Shown piece after piece: positions 1-6,969 of a stretch of 27,601 bases of DNA. The translations under genes and the position numbers were made by a program. The stretch's first letter is position 1. Each line of letters starts with the position of its first letter. The stretch is from Actinomycetota bacterium. Its GTDB lineage: Bacteria; Actinomycetota; Humimicrobiia; Humimicrobiales; Humimicrobiaceae. The stretch spans positions 1 to 27,601 of the forward strand of contig JAQVEM010000006.1 of NCBI GenBank assembly GCA_028697935.1. Reading direction: 5' to 3'. The notes below the pieces were generated by a model. It did not search any database. It was not told the origin of the DNA and was given only the letters and a program-made list of their open reading frames with translations.

Positions 1-101
1 CAAGAGAGGATCAAAGTCTAGAACATAATGATCCTCTCCTATGTGAAATAAAAGAAGTGAAAGAAGGAGTCAAGGCTCAGGAGGAATTGGTGGCTATTTA
101 A
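1..101 (+). CDS. C-terminal fragment of an unidentified protein
   Basis: An open frame enters from the left edge (first full codon at position 3) and ends at a TAA at 99-101, giving about 32 residues. They are rich in Glu, Lys and Gln, which suits a helical or charged tail. The next gene starts 19 bases later on the same strand, so the two may share a transcript. Too little is present to name a family, and a chance open frame cannot be excluded. Confidence 0.4.
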   Translation, partial: REDQSLEHNDPLLCEIKEVKEGVKAQEELVAI

Positions 102-120
102 TTTTACAGAAAGAATGTGA

Positions 121-831
121 TTGACTCATGTTAAAGATTATATAAAAGGAAAATTCCCGGTAATATTCAATATCTACCTGGCCTCCCTCGATGACCTTGA
201 TGAAGATGAGAAAGAATTTATAGACCTACTCGAAGAGTTGCCTGAAAAAGAACAGATATTTTTTGCAAAAAAGGTTAATGATTTCGGATTTTCAAAAGAT
301 ATTATAGATGAAGTCAAAAGTACAAAAATTGAACCTGGCCTTGATATTGAACCTGAGATAGAAAGCGTTAAAATAAATACTGGCAAATGGGCTTATAAGA
401 AAAAAATAGACCCCATAAATGATGATGTTATTATTTACTTATCATTGAAAAGTGATAGTTATAGTGCAAGATATAGTGATTATGCATCTTTAATTTTAAG
501 ATGGACTGAAGGTAGGACGGAATTATACATTAACTGGGATAATTATTTGAGTTCAGAAGGAATAAAAGTAGTTTATAGATTAGGTGATCAGAAGGCTTCC
601 AGCAGCACCTGGGCCATTTCTACAAATGGAAGATCTACTTTTTACGGGAGTTATGGTAGTTCTTATTCTTCAAAAAAAACAATTAATTTTATCAATAAAT
701 TGCTAGAGGTGGACACTTTGGCAGCACAAGTTGAATCATATGGGGAAAGCCCGGTAACTGCTGTATTTGATGTAAGAGGTCTTAAGGATGCCGTACTCCA
801 ATACAATGATATTCTAAAATGGATAGAATAA
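121..831 (+). CDS. VasI-like beta-sandwich protein (236 aa)
   Basis: The N-terminal ~75 residues are acidic and helical. From about residue 88 (GKWAYKKKIDPINDDV) to the end the protein reads like the VasI / invasion-associated-protein-B-like fold: a W near the start, 'DPxxDD', a 'TELYINWDNYL' strand, 'VVYRLGD', a Ser/Tyr-rich stretch, and 'ESYGESPVTAVFDVRGLKDAV' split over the last two strands. In Proteobacteria VasI sits in type VI secretion clusters, but related stand-alone proteins occur widely and no secretion genes are present here. A TTG start at 121 is forced, because an in-frame TGA lies directly upstream; the ribosome binding site is weak. No signal peptide or membrane segment is visible. 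The family call rests on motif memory, and the function is unknown. Confidence 0.55.
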   Translation: MTHVKDYIKGKFPVIFNIYLASLDDLDEDEKEFIDLLEELPEKEQIFFAKKVNDFGFSKDIIDEVKSTKIEPGLDIEPEIESVKINTGKWAYKKKIDPINDDVIIYLSLKSDSYSARYSDYASLILRWTEGRTELYINWDNYLSSEGIKVVYRLGDQKASSSTWAISTNGRSTFYGSYGSSYSSKKTINFINKLLEVDTLAAQVESYGESPVTAVFDVRGLKDAVLQYNDILKWIE

Positions 832-855
832 GTTTAAGATAGGAGTTTTATTAAT

Positions 856-1254
856 ATGAAAAAATATTATGATTATGGTTTGATACTAATAATATTTTTA
901 AGCACAATATTACTATTTAGTGGCTGTACTACACCAAGCAGCAGTATATTAAGTGCTGATATTGAAGTAATTGATTGGGAGCAAAATTATTATCAATCCT
1001 GGGACGAATGGAGCGACTTAGTTCAAGTCTGGTATAAAATAACTAACACTGGGAATGTTGACATTGACTATTATAAGATATGGTTTACTGCCTACTGCAA
1101 AGATGGGACTAGCTACGAGGATTGGACAAATGGACTGGCTGTAGATGTAGGCCATTACGAGTTTGATACCACATTTATTAACCTAGCACCTAATAAGGAA
1201 GTAGTTTCGATTTCAGTAACAGACTACAAGTTAAAAAATTACTACTATTGGTAA
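856..1254 (+). CDS. small lipoprotein with an immunoglobulin-like domain
   Basis: The 132-residue product begins with a lipoprotein signal: a short basic start (MKKYY), a hydrophobic core (LILIIFLSTILLF) and a lipobox FSGC that puts the lipidated Cys near residue 24. The mature part is aromatic-rich and beta-patterned ('VWYKITNTGNVDIDYYKIWFTAY', then 'LAPNKEVVSISVTDYKL'). This matches FxLYD-like or DUF-type extracellular sandwich domains that follow an N-terminal lipid anchor. The gene starts 24 bases after the VasI-like gene with AGGAG ahead of the ATG, so the two are probably co-transcribed. I recognise no binding or catalytic residues. Confidence 0.65.
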   Translation: MKKYYDYGLILIIFLSTILLFSGCTTPSSSILSADIEVIDWEQNYYQSWDEWSDLVQVWYKITNTGNVDIDYYKIWFTAYCKDGTSYEDWTNGLAVDVGHYEFDTTFINLAPNKEVVSISVTDYKLKNYYYW

Positions 1255-1342
1255 AATAACTGTAAATAGGTATCTTAGATAACATCAAAAATAGAGGTAT
1301 TCAAGTATTTTATAAGTATTGCCCGCTTATCAGCTCTCCGGA

Positions 1343-1719
1343 GTACGCTCTCTTTTTTCTGACCTTGTAATAATATTGCCCGCAAATCCAGCTGCAAGGG
1401 AAAGAAGAAAGAAGCGTACGACTATTCACCACCACAAAGACAATTATTAGAATTTGCAGCGGGGTATTTTCCCGCTAGAAATTCGCACTGGCACCATTCA
1501 TGGGCATCCATTTTCCCCACAGATATACTACAGGGGCAAGCTGCGGATAGACATATTGATGTGTATCCCTAATTTATTCCATATTATATTTTGTCTATCC
1601 GCAAGACATATCTGCCTTATAACATAAACAGAATATACCTCTATTCAATAAATATACCTTCCCAAAATAACCTTAAGGGCAGATATGACCTGGCACGAAT
1701 AGTGCCGGCTTGCCCCTGT
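1343..1719. ncRNA. large structured RNA candidate (nested inverted repeats)
   Basis: No credible gene lies between 1255 and 1932, but this part is packed with complementary segments. Hairpin 1: GTACGC 1343-1348 with GCGTAC 1414-1419, continued by a pyrimidine tract opposite a purine tract, and CCTTG 1363-1367 with CAAGG 1395-1399. Hairpin 2: GAATTT 1450-1455 / AAATTC 1479-1484 enclosing AGCGGG / CCCGCT. Element 3 is a four-way, cloverleaf-like fold: closing stem 1530-1541 with 1708-1719 (12 perfect pairs), and inside it arm 1542-1553 / 1592-1603 (12 perfect pairs), arm 1607-1619 / 1674-1687 (one bulge) and hairpin GGCAC / GTGCC 1692-1706. The coding strand cannot be decided. It could instead be a DNA structure such as a single-strand origin. 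From 1740 to 1910 the sequence is almost pure A/T and may hold promoters. Confidence 0.55.
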
Positions 1720-1932
1720 GTTCATTTACTCTCTGTGCTATCTATATATGTTTATTAAGGTATATAGTATTATAATATAGTTATAAACTATTAAGTTATA
1801 TTATTTTAAGTTACAATATTGTTATTTAGTAATTGTAAGTATATTTATATTATACTATAGTATTATATTTGATATTATATGTATTATATGTTATATTGTT
1901 TATAGTATATTATTATGAAGGGAGGTGTAGTT

Positions 1933-2157
1933 ATGGCAGTATTGGTTGTTCCTAATGATAGCAGGCTTCAGCTAAGCCTTGTTACAGGCATTAATCCTGA
2001 TACCGGGAAACCCATCATCAAAAAGGCCTATTTTAACAATGTGAAGCATGATGCTGAAGAACAGGATGTATACGATGTTGCTACTCAACTGATTGACCTA
2101 CAGAAAGACAGTCTTGACAGTATTGATTTAACTAAAAATATGCAGTTGACTGAATAA
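1933..2157 (+). CDS. DUF1659 family protein (74 aa)
   Basis: The start is taken at the ATG at 1933 because GGGAGGTG lies just ahead of it; the upstream in-frame ATG at 1915 contains that Shine-Dalgarno. Features of DUF1659 are visible: a hydrophobic N-terminus followed by 'LQLSLVTGINPDTGKPIIKKAYFNNV' (in two strands) and a C-terminal helix 'VYDVATQLIDLQKDSL'. In Firmicutes this family is nearly always next to DUF2922 and YvrJ genes, as here. Its function is not established; the size and the two-strand/one-helix pattern suggest a small oligomerising protein. It heads a same-strand run of five genes. Confidence 0.8.
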   Translation: MAVLVVPNDSRLQLSLVTGINPDTGKPIIKKAYFNNVKHDAEEQDVYDVATQLIDLQKDSLDSIDLTKNMQLTE

Positions 2158-2200
2158 GAAAATTACCTTGTAAATGTTTAAAAGAAAGGTGGTGAAAATA

Positions 2201-2485
2201 TTGGCTACAAAATTAGGTGATGTTACCAGCTATAAGAGGCTCTACCTGCAGTTTGCCGATGAGGAAGGCAAAAGCAAAACTTTCACAATCAACAATCCGA
2301 AAAATCTGGTTGACGGTGATTACGATACTATTGAGGAGCAGGATGATGCCATTGAAGCTGTAATGGATACTATCATAGAGAAGAACATCTTCCATAATAA
2401 AGGGAATGATCTGGTAATAAAGGTTAATGCCAGGATTGTTGAATACTCCAGTACCGATGTTATGGATGTCGGTCCCAATGAATAA
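2201..2485 (+). CDS. DUF2922 family protein (94 aa)
   Basis: The protein reads 'YKRLYLQFADEEGKSKTFTI' then 'NNPKNLVDGDYDTIEEQDDAIEAVMDTII', the strand-turn-strand plus helix arrangement of DUF2922. The TTG at 2201 is preferred over the ATG at 2174 because AAAGGTGGTG lies 5 bases ahead of it and family members normally begin a few residues before the first strand; the ATG would add nine residues. It follows DUF1659 by about 43 bases. The pair is a well-known Firmicutes gene neighbourhood with no assigned role. Confidence 0.78.
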   Translation: MATKLGDVTSYKRLYLQFADEEGKSKTFTINNPKNLVDGDYDTIEEQDDAIEAVMDTIIEKNIFHNKGNDLVIKVNARIVEYSSTDVMDVGPNE

Positions 2486-2509
2486 TTTGTCTTAATTATT
2501 TTAATCTGT

Positions 2510-2572
2510 GGTGGCCTCTGCTGCCGGGCAAATATTATGTTATTTCATTACCCTGTCCGGTGGTATGCCACC
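2510..2572 (+). promoter_or_regulatory. competing hairpins, attenuator or weak terminator
   Basis: GGTGGC at 2510-2515 can pair with GCCACC at 2567-2572 to close a 63-base structure. The same 3' half can instead form a short local hairpin, GGTGG 2559-2563 with CCACC 2568-2572, followed by a T-rich stretch. The two folds exclude each other and lie between DUF2922 and the next small gene, as expected of a partial terminator or attenuator. No ligand-binding motif was recognised. Confidence 0.35.
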
Positions 2573-2597
2573 TTATATTTAAAAGAAGGGTTTTATT

Positions 2598-2768
2598 ATG
2601 ATAGGTATTATTTATAAAACGATTGTAAAAGTATTGGCTGGCGCAAGTCCGGAGATCCGCAATCAGATCAGGGCATTTTTAGCCGATCTGGAAGAGAAGG
2701 CAAAAGAAACTCCCAATCCGGTTGATGATATTCTGGTTTTGTGCCTGCGTATTCTGTTTGGGTTTTAG
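2598..2768 (+). CDS. 56-aa hypothetical protein
   Basis: A short frame starts at ATG 2598, about 8 bases after AGAAGGG, and ends at TAG 2766-2768. The product begins MIGIIYKTIVKVLAGASP, has a charged middle (NQIRAFLADLEEKAKE) and ends in a hydrophobic helix (DDILVLCLRILFGF). The next start, at 2771, is two bases after its stop, so translational coupling is likely. Small proteins of this form occur in holin-like or phage-like neighbourhoods, but I do not recognise a named family. Confidence 0.6.
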   Translation: MIGIIYKTIVKVLAGASPEIRNQIRAFLADLEEKAKETPNPVDDILVLCLRILFGF

Positions 2769-2770
2769 TT

Positions 2771-3142
2771 ATGCCGAAAAGCCCTAAAAATCAGATCAGG
2801 ATATCAAAAAATTTTATATTGTCTGAATTCCAGTGTCCCTGCTGCAGGCGGGTGATGCTGGATATCTGTCTGGTGGATCTCCTGGAAATACTGCGCAGAA
2901 GGATAGGGAACAGGCCTATTATTATCAATTCCGGCTACCGTTGTCCGGATTATAATACAAAGGCCGGAGGAGTTCCCGCAAGCTACCATCTTTATGGTAT
3001 GGCTGCAGATATCAGAGTTCCGGGGATGGCACCGGCTGAAGTAATTAAATATGCTCTGGATGTCGGGTTTTTAGGGCTGGGGTTGTATCCCACTTTCTGT
3101 CATCTGGATATCCGCCATACTTTTTACAGGTGGGAAGGGTAG
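2771..3142 (+). CDS. M15-family D-Ala-D-Ala-type peptidase, endolysin-like
   Basis: The 123-residue product is a single peptidase M15 (VanY/DacA-like, M15_3) domain that would cut the peptide part of peptidoglycan. Visible signature: 'INSGYRCPDYN', then 'SYHLYGMAADI' (the first zinc His and the Asp, H-x6-D) and 'CHLDIR' near the C-terminus (the second His, HxD). A CPCC element near residue 20 is common in this subgroup. There is no signal peptide, so export would need a holin-like partner or cell lysis; the YvrJ/holin-like gene starts 11 bases downstream. The ATG at 2771 is chosen over the GTG at 2741, which overlaps the preceding gene. Confidence 0.85.
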   Translation: MPKSPKNQIRISKNFILSEFQCPCCRRVMLDICLVDLLEILRRRIGNRPIIINSGYRCPDYNTKAGGVPASYHLYGMAADIRVPGMAPAEVIKYALDVGFLGLGLYPTFCHLDIRHTFYRWEG

Positions 3143-3152
3143 AGACGGGTAA

Positions 3153-3365
3153 ATGGATATTGAATACATATTAAAACTGGTTGCAAATAACGGTTTTCCT
3201 CTGGTTTTATCTGTCTATCTGGTCTATAAACTGGAGTATTTTATTACTGAAATCATTAAAAATCAGAAGGAATTTTCCTGTAATATTACAACAGAGATTA
3301 AAGAGATCAATCACGCCATCAATGATTTGAGGGTATATATTGCCAGCAGCAATCGAAAGCCTTGA
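3153..3365 (+). CDS. YvrJ family, holin-like membrane peptide (70 aa)
   Basis: The N-terminus has the YvrJ pattern: 'ILKLVANNGFPLVLSVYLVYKLE', one membrane segment with the conserved N-G-F-P. After it comes an amphipathic, coiled-coil-like tail ('ITTEIKEINHAINDLRVYI'). The topology matches YvrJ and the related BhlA/UviB holin-like proteins of phages and clostridial plasmids. Its position after a leaderless M15 peptidase suggests a lysis or murein-release pair, which is inference. A weak GGG-type binding site precedes the ATG. Confidence 0.75.
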   Translation: MDIEYILKLVANNGFPLVLSVYLVYKLEYFITEIIKNQKEFSCNITTEIKEINHAINDLRVYIASSNRKP

Positions 3366-3721
3366 TACATAAGCGTTTCAGGCGTTTTCGCCGGGCTTTC
3401 AAATTTGCCTGTATTGCCTTTTCTTTTTTGTAGTAGGGTTATAGCTCATCCTGGCAATAAATAAGCGCTTAAAAGGGCTATATTGAAGACTGTTTTTCCC
3501 GGTCCATCACAATTTCTCGATATTTCCCGGTTTCTTTCCAATATCTTATCTGTTTTCTTATATTTATTCTGTTCTCTTATAGTTTTCCACAGTATTAAAT
3601 GTTTCTGTTAATAAGTTACAGCAGTTTTTTCTACAGCAATACTTTGCATTATTTGCATAAATGGTATATGAGGTTTAGGTTTGGTATAATATAAAAAATA
3701 AATATATTTAGGGGGTCAAAA
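3366..3721. other. intergenic stretch with minor hairpins
   Basis: About 350 bases without a gene. It contains a GC-richer hairpin-prone start (GGCG tttt CGCC near 3383) that may end the preceding operon, TATAGC near 3431 pairing with GCTATA near 3477 around the palindrome AAGCGCTT, and a pyrimidine-rich stretch at 3490-3600. A promoter for the next small gene lies at its right end. I see no convincing larger fold. Confidence 0.4.
3682..3690 (+). promoter_or_regulatory. extended -10 promoter
   Basis: TGGTATAAT is a perfect extended -10 (TGn-TATAAT) about 30 bases ahead of the start of the 54-aa gene, which itself has a strong AGGGGG ribosome site. No good -35 is present, as is usual for extended -10 promoters. 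Confidence 0.5.
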
Positions 3722-3886
3722 ATGGACAAGTCAGAAATAGATTTTTTAGAAAATGAACTTGCCAGAATTAATCAAGCAATTAGCAATGTTGCTTATGGCG
3801 GGAACAAGGATATTGTAGAAGCACAAATTAAACTATGGGAACTAAGGGATTTTATTAAAAATCACCTCAGGGTAGCAAAGAGATAA
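3722..3886 (+). CDS. 54-aa hypothetical protein, helical
   Basis: A short frame begins at ATG 3722, six bases after AGGGGG, and ends at TAA 3884-3886. The protein (MDKSEIDFLENELARINQ, then a Gly-Gly turn, then IVEAQIKLWELRDFIKNHL) looks like two amphipathic helices forming a hairpin, which suits a small coiled-coil adaptor or antitoxin-like protein. It has its own promoter and binding site and lies 104 bases before the AbiTii gene, so it could be a partner. I do not recognise a named family. Confidence 0.6.
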   Translation: MDKSEIDFLENELARINQAISNVAYGGNKDIVEAQIKLWELRDFIKNHLRVAKR

Positions 3887-3990
3887 AAAATAGCAGATAA
3901 ATTAATAATTCTTTATATGTAATCCTATATCTATAACCTCACGACCTTGTAATAACGCTACCTTAAGTAACACTATTTACAGGGGGTATA

Positions 3991-4893
3991 ATGACTTTAC
4001 TAGATGATATTAAATCAGATTTGACTAATGAAAATGCCGCCCTATCCAACACTCTTAGAAAAGCCATGATACTTGCTTCAAAATTGCAATTACCAGAAAT
4101 GACAGATTGGTTGAAATATGAGCTGGAGGGCTACCTGGATAAGAATATGGTACCTAAATATCGAATATCTCAAGCAATCAATCTCGGAACTTTTCACGGT
4201 CCATTTAATTCGCAAATAAAAAATGTCACTTTACCTAAGTTTAACCTACCTGATTCCATAAAAGAGTGGGCTTCAAATATAATTATGGCAAAAGGAATAG
4301 GGGAATTGGAATCTATGTTGAAAACTGGTTCTGATTCATTTCAAATTAGATGGCCACAAGAGGCAATCTTACTAGCCAGAGATAGAATAGAAATGACAAA
4401 TGGAATGGTTCTTTTTGATGCATATCAACCTATATCATCTTCATTTATTGCTGGAATTATAGATAATATAAAAAATAAATTATTAAGATTTATTTTAGAT
4501 TTAGAAAGTTCAGATATTGCTTTAGATAATAGAAGTGACATACAACCGGAAAAAGAGCAAATAAGGAATATGTTTAACATTATTATCTATGGTGATAAGA
4601 ATATTGTCACTAGCGGAGAAAAAGTCTTACCTCCGACATATCAAGGAGAACCTGCCAATATTAATTCGTTAATTAAATATATTGCTTCCTTAGATATAGA
4701 TCAAGAATATATCAAGGCTTTGGAAAGTGCAATTAAAAAAGATAAAATACCTCCCTCTGGTCAATTTGGTACCCAGGTTAAAAAATGGCTGGGTGATCTG
4801 GTTGCCAAAGCCTCTTCAGGTGTTTATAAATTATCAATTGAAATAATAATTATCCTTGTAACCGAGGCTTTAAAAAAGTATTATGGATTTTAA
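3991..4893 (+). CDS. AbiTii-domain protein, putative abortive-infection factor
   Basis: The first ~185 of 300 residues match the AbiTii domain: 'LLDDIKSDLTNENAALSNTLRKAMILASKLQLPEM' in pieces, then 'TDWLKYELEGY' and later 'IRWPQEAILLARDRIE'. AbiTii is known from Firmicutes as a putative antiphage (abortive infection) domain of unresolved mechanism. The C-terminal part includes 'MFNIIIYGDKNIVTSGEKV' and ends in a hydrophobic helix (IEIIIILVTEALKKYYGF) that could insert into or associate with membrane. An AGGGGGTATA site precedes the ATG. It stands alone between the small ORF and the recombinase gene, as is common for defence cargo on mobile elements. Confidence 0.75.
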   Translation: MTLLDDIKSDLTNENAALSNTLRKAMILASKLQLPEMTDWLKYELEGYLDKNMVPKYRISQAINLGTFHGPFNSQIKNVTLPKFNLPDSIKEWASNIIMAKGIGELESMLKTGSDSFQIRWPQEAILLARDRIEMTNGMVLFDAYQPISSSFIAGIIDNIKNKLLRFILDLESSDIALDNRSDIQPEKEQIRNMFNIIIYGDKNIVTSGEKVLPPTYQGEPANINSLIKYIASLDIDQEYIKALESAIKKDKIPPSGQFGTQVKKWLGDLVAKASSGVYKLSIEIIIILVTEALKKYYGF

Positions 4894-4923
4894 TTTTAAT
4901 TTGTATGGCGTTGTAAAATATAA

Positions 4924-4952
4924 TTGACATTCAGCCATTACAGGTATACTCT
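4924..4952 (+). promoter_or_regulatory. promoter for the recombinase gene
   Basis: A perfect -35 TTGACA (4924-4929) is followed by TATACT (4945-4950, spacing 15) or TACTCT (4947-4952, spacing 17). Downstream are two near-copies of AGTAAGTAATAA, a short direct repeat that could be a binding site for the recombinase or a regulator. Confidence 0.45.
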
Positions 4953-5007
4953 TTTAGTAAGTAATAAGTAGTAAGTAATAATTATTTTTATTAACGAGGG
5001 TATATCT

Positions 5008-5940
5008 ATGAGTAACCGATTAGTTGCCCCTAAAATAAATCCTTCCCCGGATTCCTATCCCCACCTTGATCATGAAAAAGCAAAAAAGTTTTTCTATTTT
5101 CTGGATATCAGCAGCGAAACGAAAAAAGATTATCAGGCTAGGATATCTCATTTTCTTGATTTCATAACCGAGAAGGGAATGGACCGGAACAGTTTTCTGG
5201 AATATAAAAACTATCTTAAATCCCGGACCGATTACACTGTATCGACAAAAAATAAATATCTGGTTACGGCAAAAGTTTTTCTGAAAGAATTAAACCGGAG
5301 AGGAATTCTCCCGGCTGACATTACCCAGAATATAAAATCATTCAGCCAGTCCAAAAAACATAAAAAAGAGGGCTTAAATGATGCCGAAATTGAAACGTTG
5401 ACCCTGGCTTTAAAGGATCTGCCCAACACGGCAGAGAATACCCGCATTAAAGCAATTATCAGCCTGCTGGTCTTTCAGGGCTTGAGGCAGGTGGAGATCA
5501 CCCGGCTGGATGTAAAAGATATTGACTTAATCAGAAAGACGGCACTCATCGAAGGGAAAGGCAGAGACGATAAAGAAATCATCTATTTGCACCCGGAAAC
5601 GGTCAAACATATAAAATACTATCTTAAGAAGAATAATCTCAAGGACAGCCCTCTTTTCATCTGTAAAAGCAATAATAATAAGAACAGGAGAATTACTACC
5701 AGAGGATTGAGAATGATTATAAAAAAAGTTCTCGATGATCTGGAGATAGATAAATGCGTTCACGGCTTCCGCCATTACTTCACTACAACCCTGATTAAAA
5801 ATTATAAAGGGGATCTCCTGAGAGTTGCCCAGTATACCAGACACAGGAGCCTTGAAATGCTGCAGATCTATAACGACAACATCAAAATGGAAGCAGACCT
5901 TCCGAACTATTACAAAACATTTTCCGGAGTAAAATTTTAA
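5008..5940 (+). CDS. tyrosine recombinase / integrase (XerC/D-like)
   Basis: A 310-residue phage-integrase-family recombinase that would break and rejoin DNA through a 3'-phosphotyrosine. An N-terminal SAM-like core-binding domain spans ~25-110 and a catalytic domain ~120-300. The catalytic set is visible: Arg160 (GLRQVE), Lys184 (EGKGRD), His252 and Arg255 (HGFRHYF), His279 (RHRS) and Tyr288 (QIYND). Length and order match XerC/XerD or plasmid resolvases. On a plasmid it could resolve dimers or drive integration; no attachment site could be recognised without a second copy. It ends just before the promoter/operator of the MerR-like gene. Confidence 0.9.
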   Translation: MSNRLVAPKINPSPDSYPHLDHEKAKKFFYFLDISSETKKDYQARISHFLDFITEKGMDRNSFLEYKNYLKSRTDYTVSTKNKYLVTAKVFLKELNRRGILPADITQNIKSFSQSKKHKKEGLNDAEIETLTLALKDLPNTAENTRIKAIISLLVFQGLRQVEITRLDVKDIDLIRKTALIEGKGRDDKEIIYLHPETVKHIKYYLKKNNLKDSPLFICKSNNNKNRRITTRGLRMIIKKVLDDLEIDKCVHGFRHYFTTTLIKNYKGDLLRVAQYTRHRSLEMLQIYNDNIKMEADLPNYYKTFSGVKF

Positions 5941-5948
5941 AATATAAC

Positions 5949-5998
5949 TTGTAAATTTTAAATTCTACTTCCTATAATGCTAATTACAGGAAGTAGAA
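5949..5998 (+). promoter_or_regulatory. promoter with 11-bp inverted-repeat operator
   Basis: TTGTAA (5949-5954) and TATAAT (5973-5978) are 18 bp apart and point to the MerR-like gene. The TATAAT is embedded in a perfect 11-bp inverted repeat, TTCTACTTCCT (5963-5973) and AGGAAGTAGAA (5988-5998). The arrangement suits autoregulation by the MerR-like product. The repeat could also act as a terminator for the recombinase transcript, though no T-run follows it. Confidence 0.5.
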
Positions 5999-6012
5999 AA
6001 ATAAGGTACAAT

Positions 6013-6276
6013 ATGATGAATAAAAATATTGAAAATGATTCTTATTTGTCTATAGGAAAACTGGCAAAGATATCCGGGTTCAGGCAGAGTACACTAAAAT
6101 ATTATACAGAAATCGGCATACTGCCCTTTACCCAGGAGGGGGAAAGACTTCTCCGGAAATATAAAAAAGATGATGCCCTTAAGCGCCTCGATGAGATCCA
6201 GAAATTAAAAGAAAAAAGGTTTACAATCAAAGAAATAATTGACCACATTGAAAATAAAATTGGTGGGCAAATATGA
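6013..6276 (+). CDS. MerR-like HTH regulator (87 aa)
   Basis: A winged-HTH MerR domain is clear: 'LSIGKLAKISGFRQSTLKYYTEIGIL' over residues ~12-37, then the wing and a short dimer helix 'ALKRLDEIQKLKEKRFTIKEIIDHIE'. No effector domain follows, so it resembles the minimal MerR/phage-type regulators. The start at 6013 is used because the upstream in-frame ATG (5977) lies inside the promoter/operator. Its last codons overlap the DUF3800 start by 4 bases (ATGA), so the two are translationally coupled. It probably represses this operon through the inverted repeat upstream. Confidence 0.8.
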   Translation: MMNKNIENDSYLSIGKLAKISGFRQSTLKYYTEIGILPFTQEGERLLRKYKKDDALKRLDEIQKLKEKRFTIKEIIDHIENKIGGQI

Positions 6277-6968
6277 TTAAATATGATGTATTTTGTGATG
6301 AAAGTAGGCATCTTGAACATGATATTTTTCAGTATATGTTAATTGGTGGAATTTGGTGCGAACAGGAATACAGACGTGAAATAAATACAGTAATACTTGA
6401 GATGAAGAATAAGGCTGAATTTGCTGGAGAAATAAAATGGAACAAAGTTACACCAAAAAAAATCGACTTATTTAAAAATATAATATCATTCTTTTTTCAA
6501 ACCAGAGCACTTAGTTTTAGATGTATTGTTATTGATAAAAAGACTCTTAAACATGATATTTTTAATAAAAAAGGTGGCCATGATGAATTTTATTATAAAA
6601 TGTACTACTACATGTTGAATAAAAAAATCTGTCCTCCTAATTCTTATCGTATTTTTTTAGATTATAAAGGAAAAAATGATGCTGAAAAGATCATTAATTT
6701 ACAAAATATAATAGGCCATACTTATTACGACTTTTCAAATGAAATAGTTCCACTGATGCAATCTGTACATTCCTTTCAACATCCCATACTACAACTAACA
6801 GATCTTTTTATCGGGGCTGTTGGATATGAATGGAATGATTTGATTACTAGCAAAACAAAACTCGAAATATGCGCCCATATAAAGGATCTATCCTCCAATC
6901 AAAGTTTAAAAATAACCACTCCGTATAGGGAGAATAAATTTGAAATTTTCAGGATATTTTTAAGGTAA
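6273..6968 (+). CDS. DUF3800 protein, predicted RNase H-fold enzyme
   Basis: A 231-residue DUF3800 member. The N-terminal strand carries 'YDVFCDES' (Asp9-Glu10, the first acidic pair of the family), followed by 'YMLIGGIWC'. The C-terminal part has 'HPILQLTDLFIGAVGY', whose Q-L-x-D is the other conserved acidic motif. The family is predicted to have an RNase H/RuvC-like fold; its activity is not established. It is common on phages, plasmids and defence islands. It is coupled to the MerR-like gene upstream and separated by one base from the nuclease-like gene downstream. A second, divergent DUF3800 lies at 20.4-21.0 kb. Confidence 0.85.
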   Translation: MIKYDVFCDESRHLEHDIFQYMLIGGIWCEQEYRREINTVILEMKNKAEFAGEIKWNKVTPKKIDLFKNIISFFFQTRALSFRCIVIDKKTLKHDIFNKKGGHDEFYYKMYYYMLNKKICPPNSYRIFLDYKGKNDAEKIINLQNIIGHTYYDFSNEIVPLMQSVHSFQHPILQLTDLFIGAVGYEWNDLITSKTKLEICAHIKDLSSNQSLKITTPYRENKFEIFRIFLR

Positions 6969-6969
6969 T

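Noticed and set aside
1343..1719. tmRNA, RNase P RNA or group II intron
   Set aside because: I could not find the tRNA-like ends of tmRNA, the conserved core strings of RNase P or a domain V hairpin, and no intron protein is nearby.
5527..5844. 105-codon minus-strand frame within the recombinase gene
   Set aside because: Antisense shadow of a well-conserved catalytic domain, with no ribosome site and no recognisable domain.
5963..5998. Terminator of the recombinase gene
   Set aside because: The perfect repeat lacks a T-run and surrounds a TATAAT with a -35 at proper distance, so an operator is more likely.
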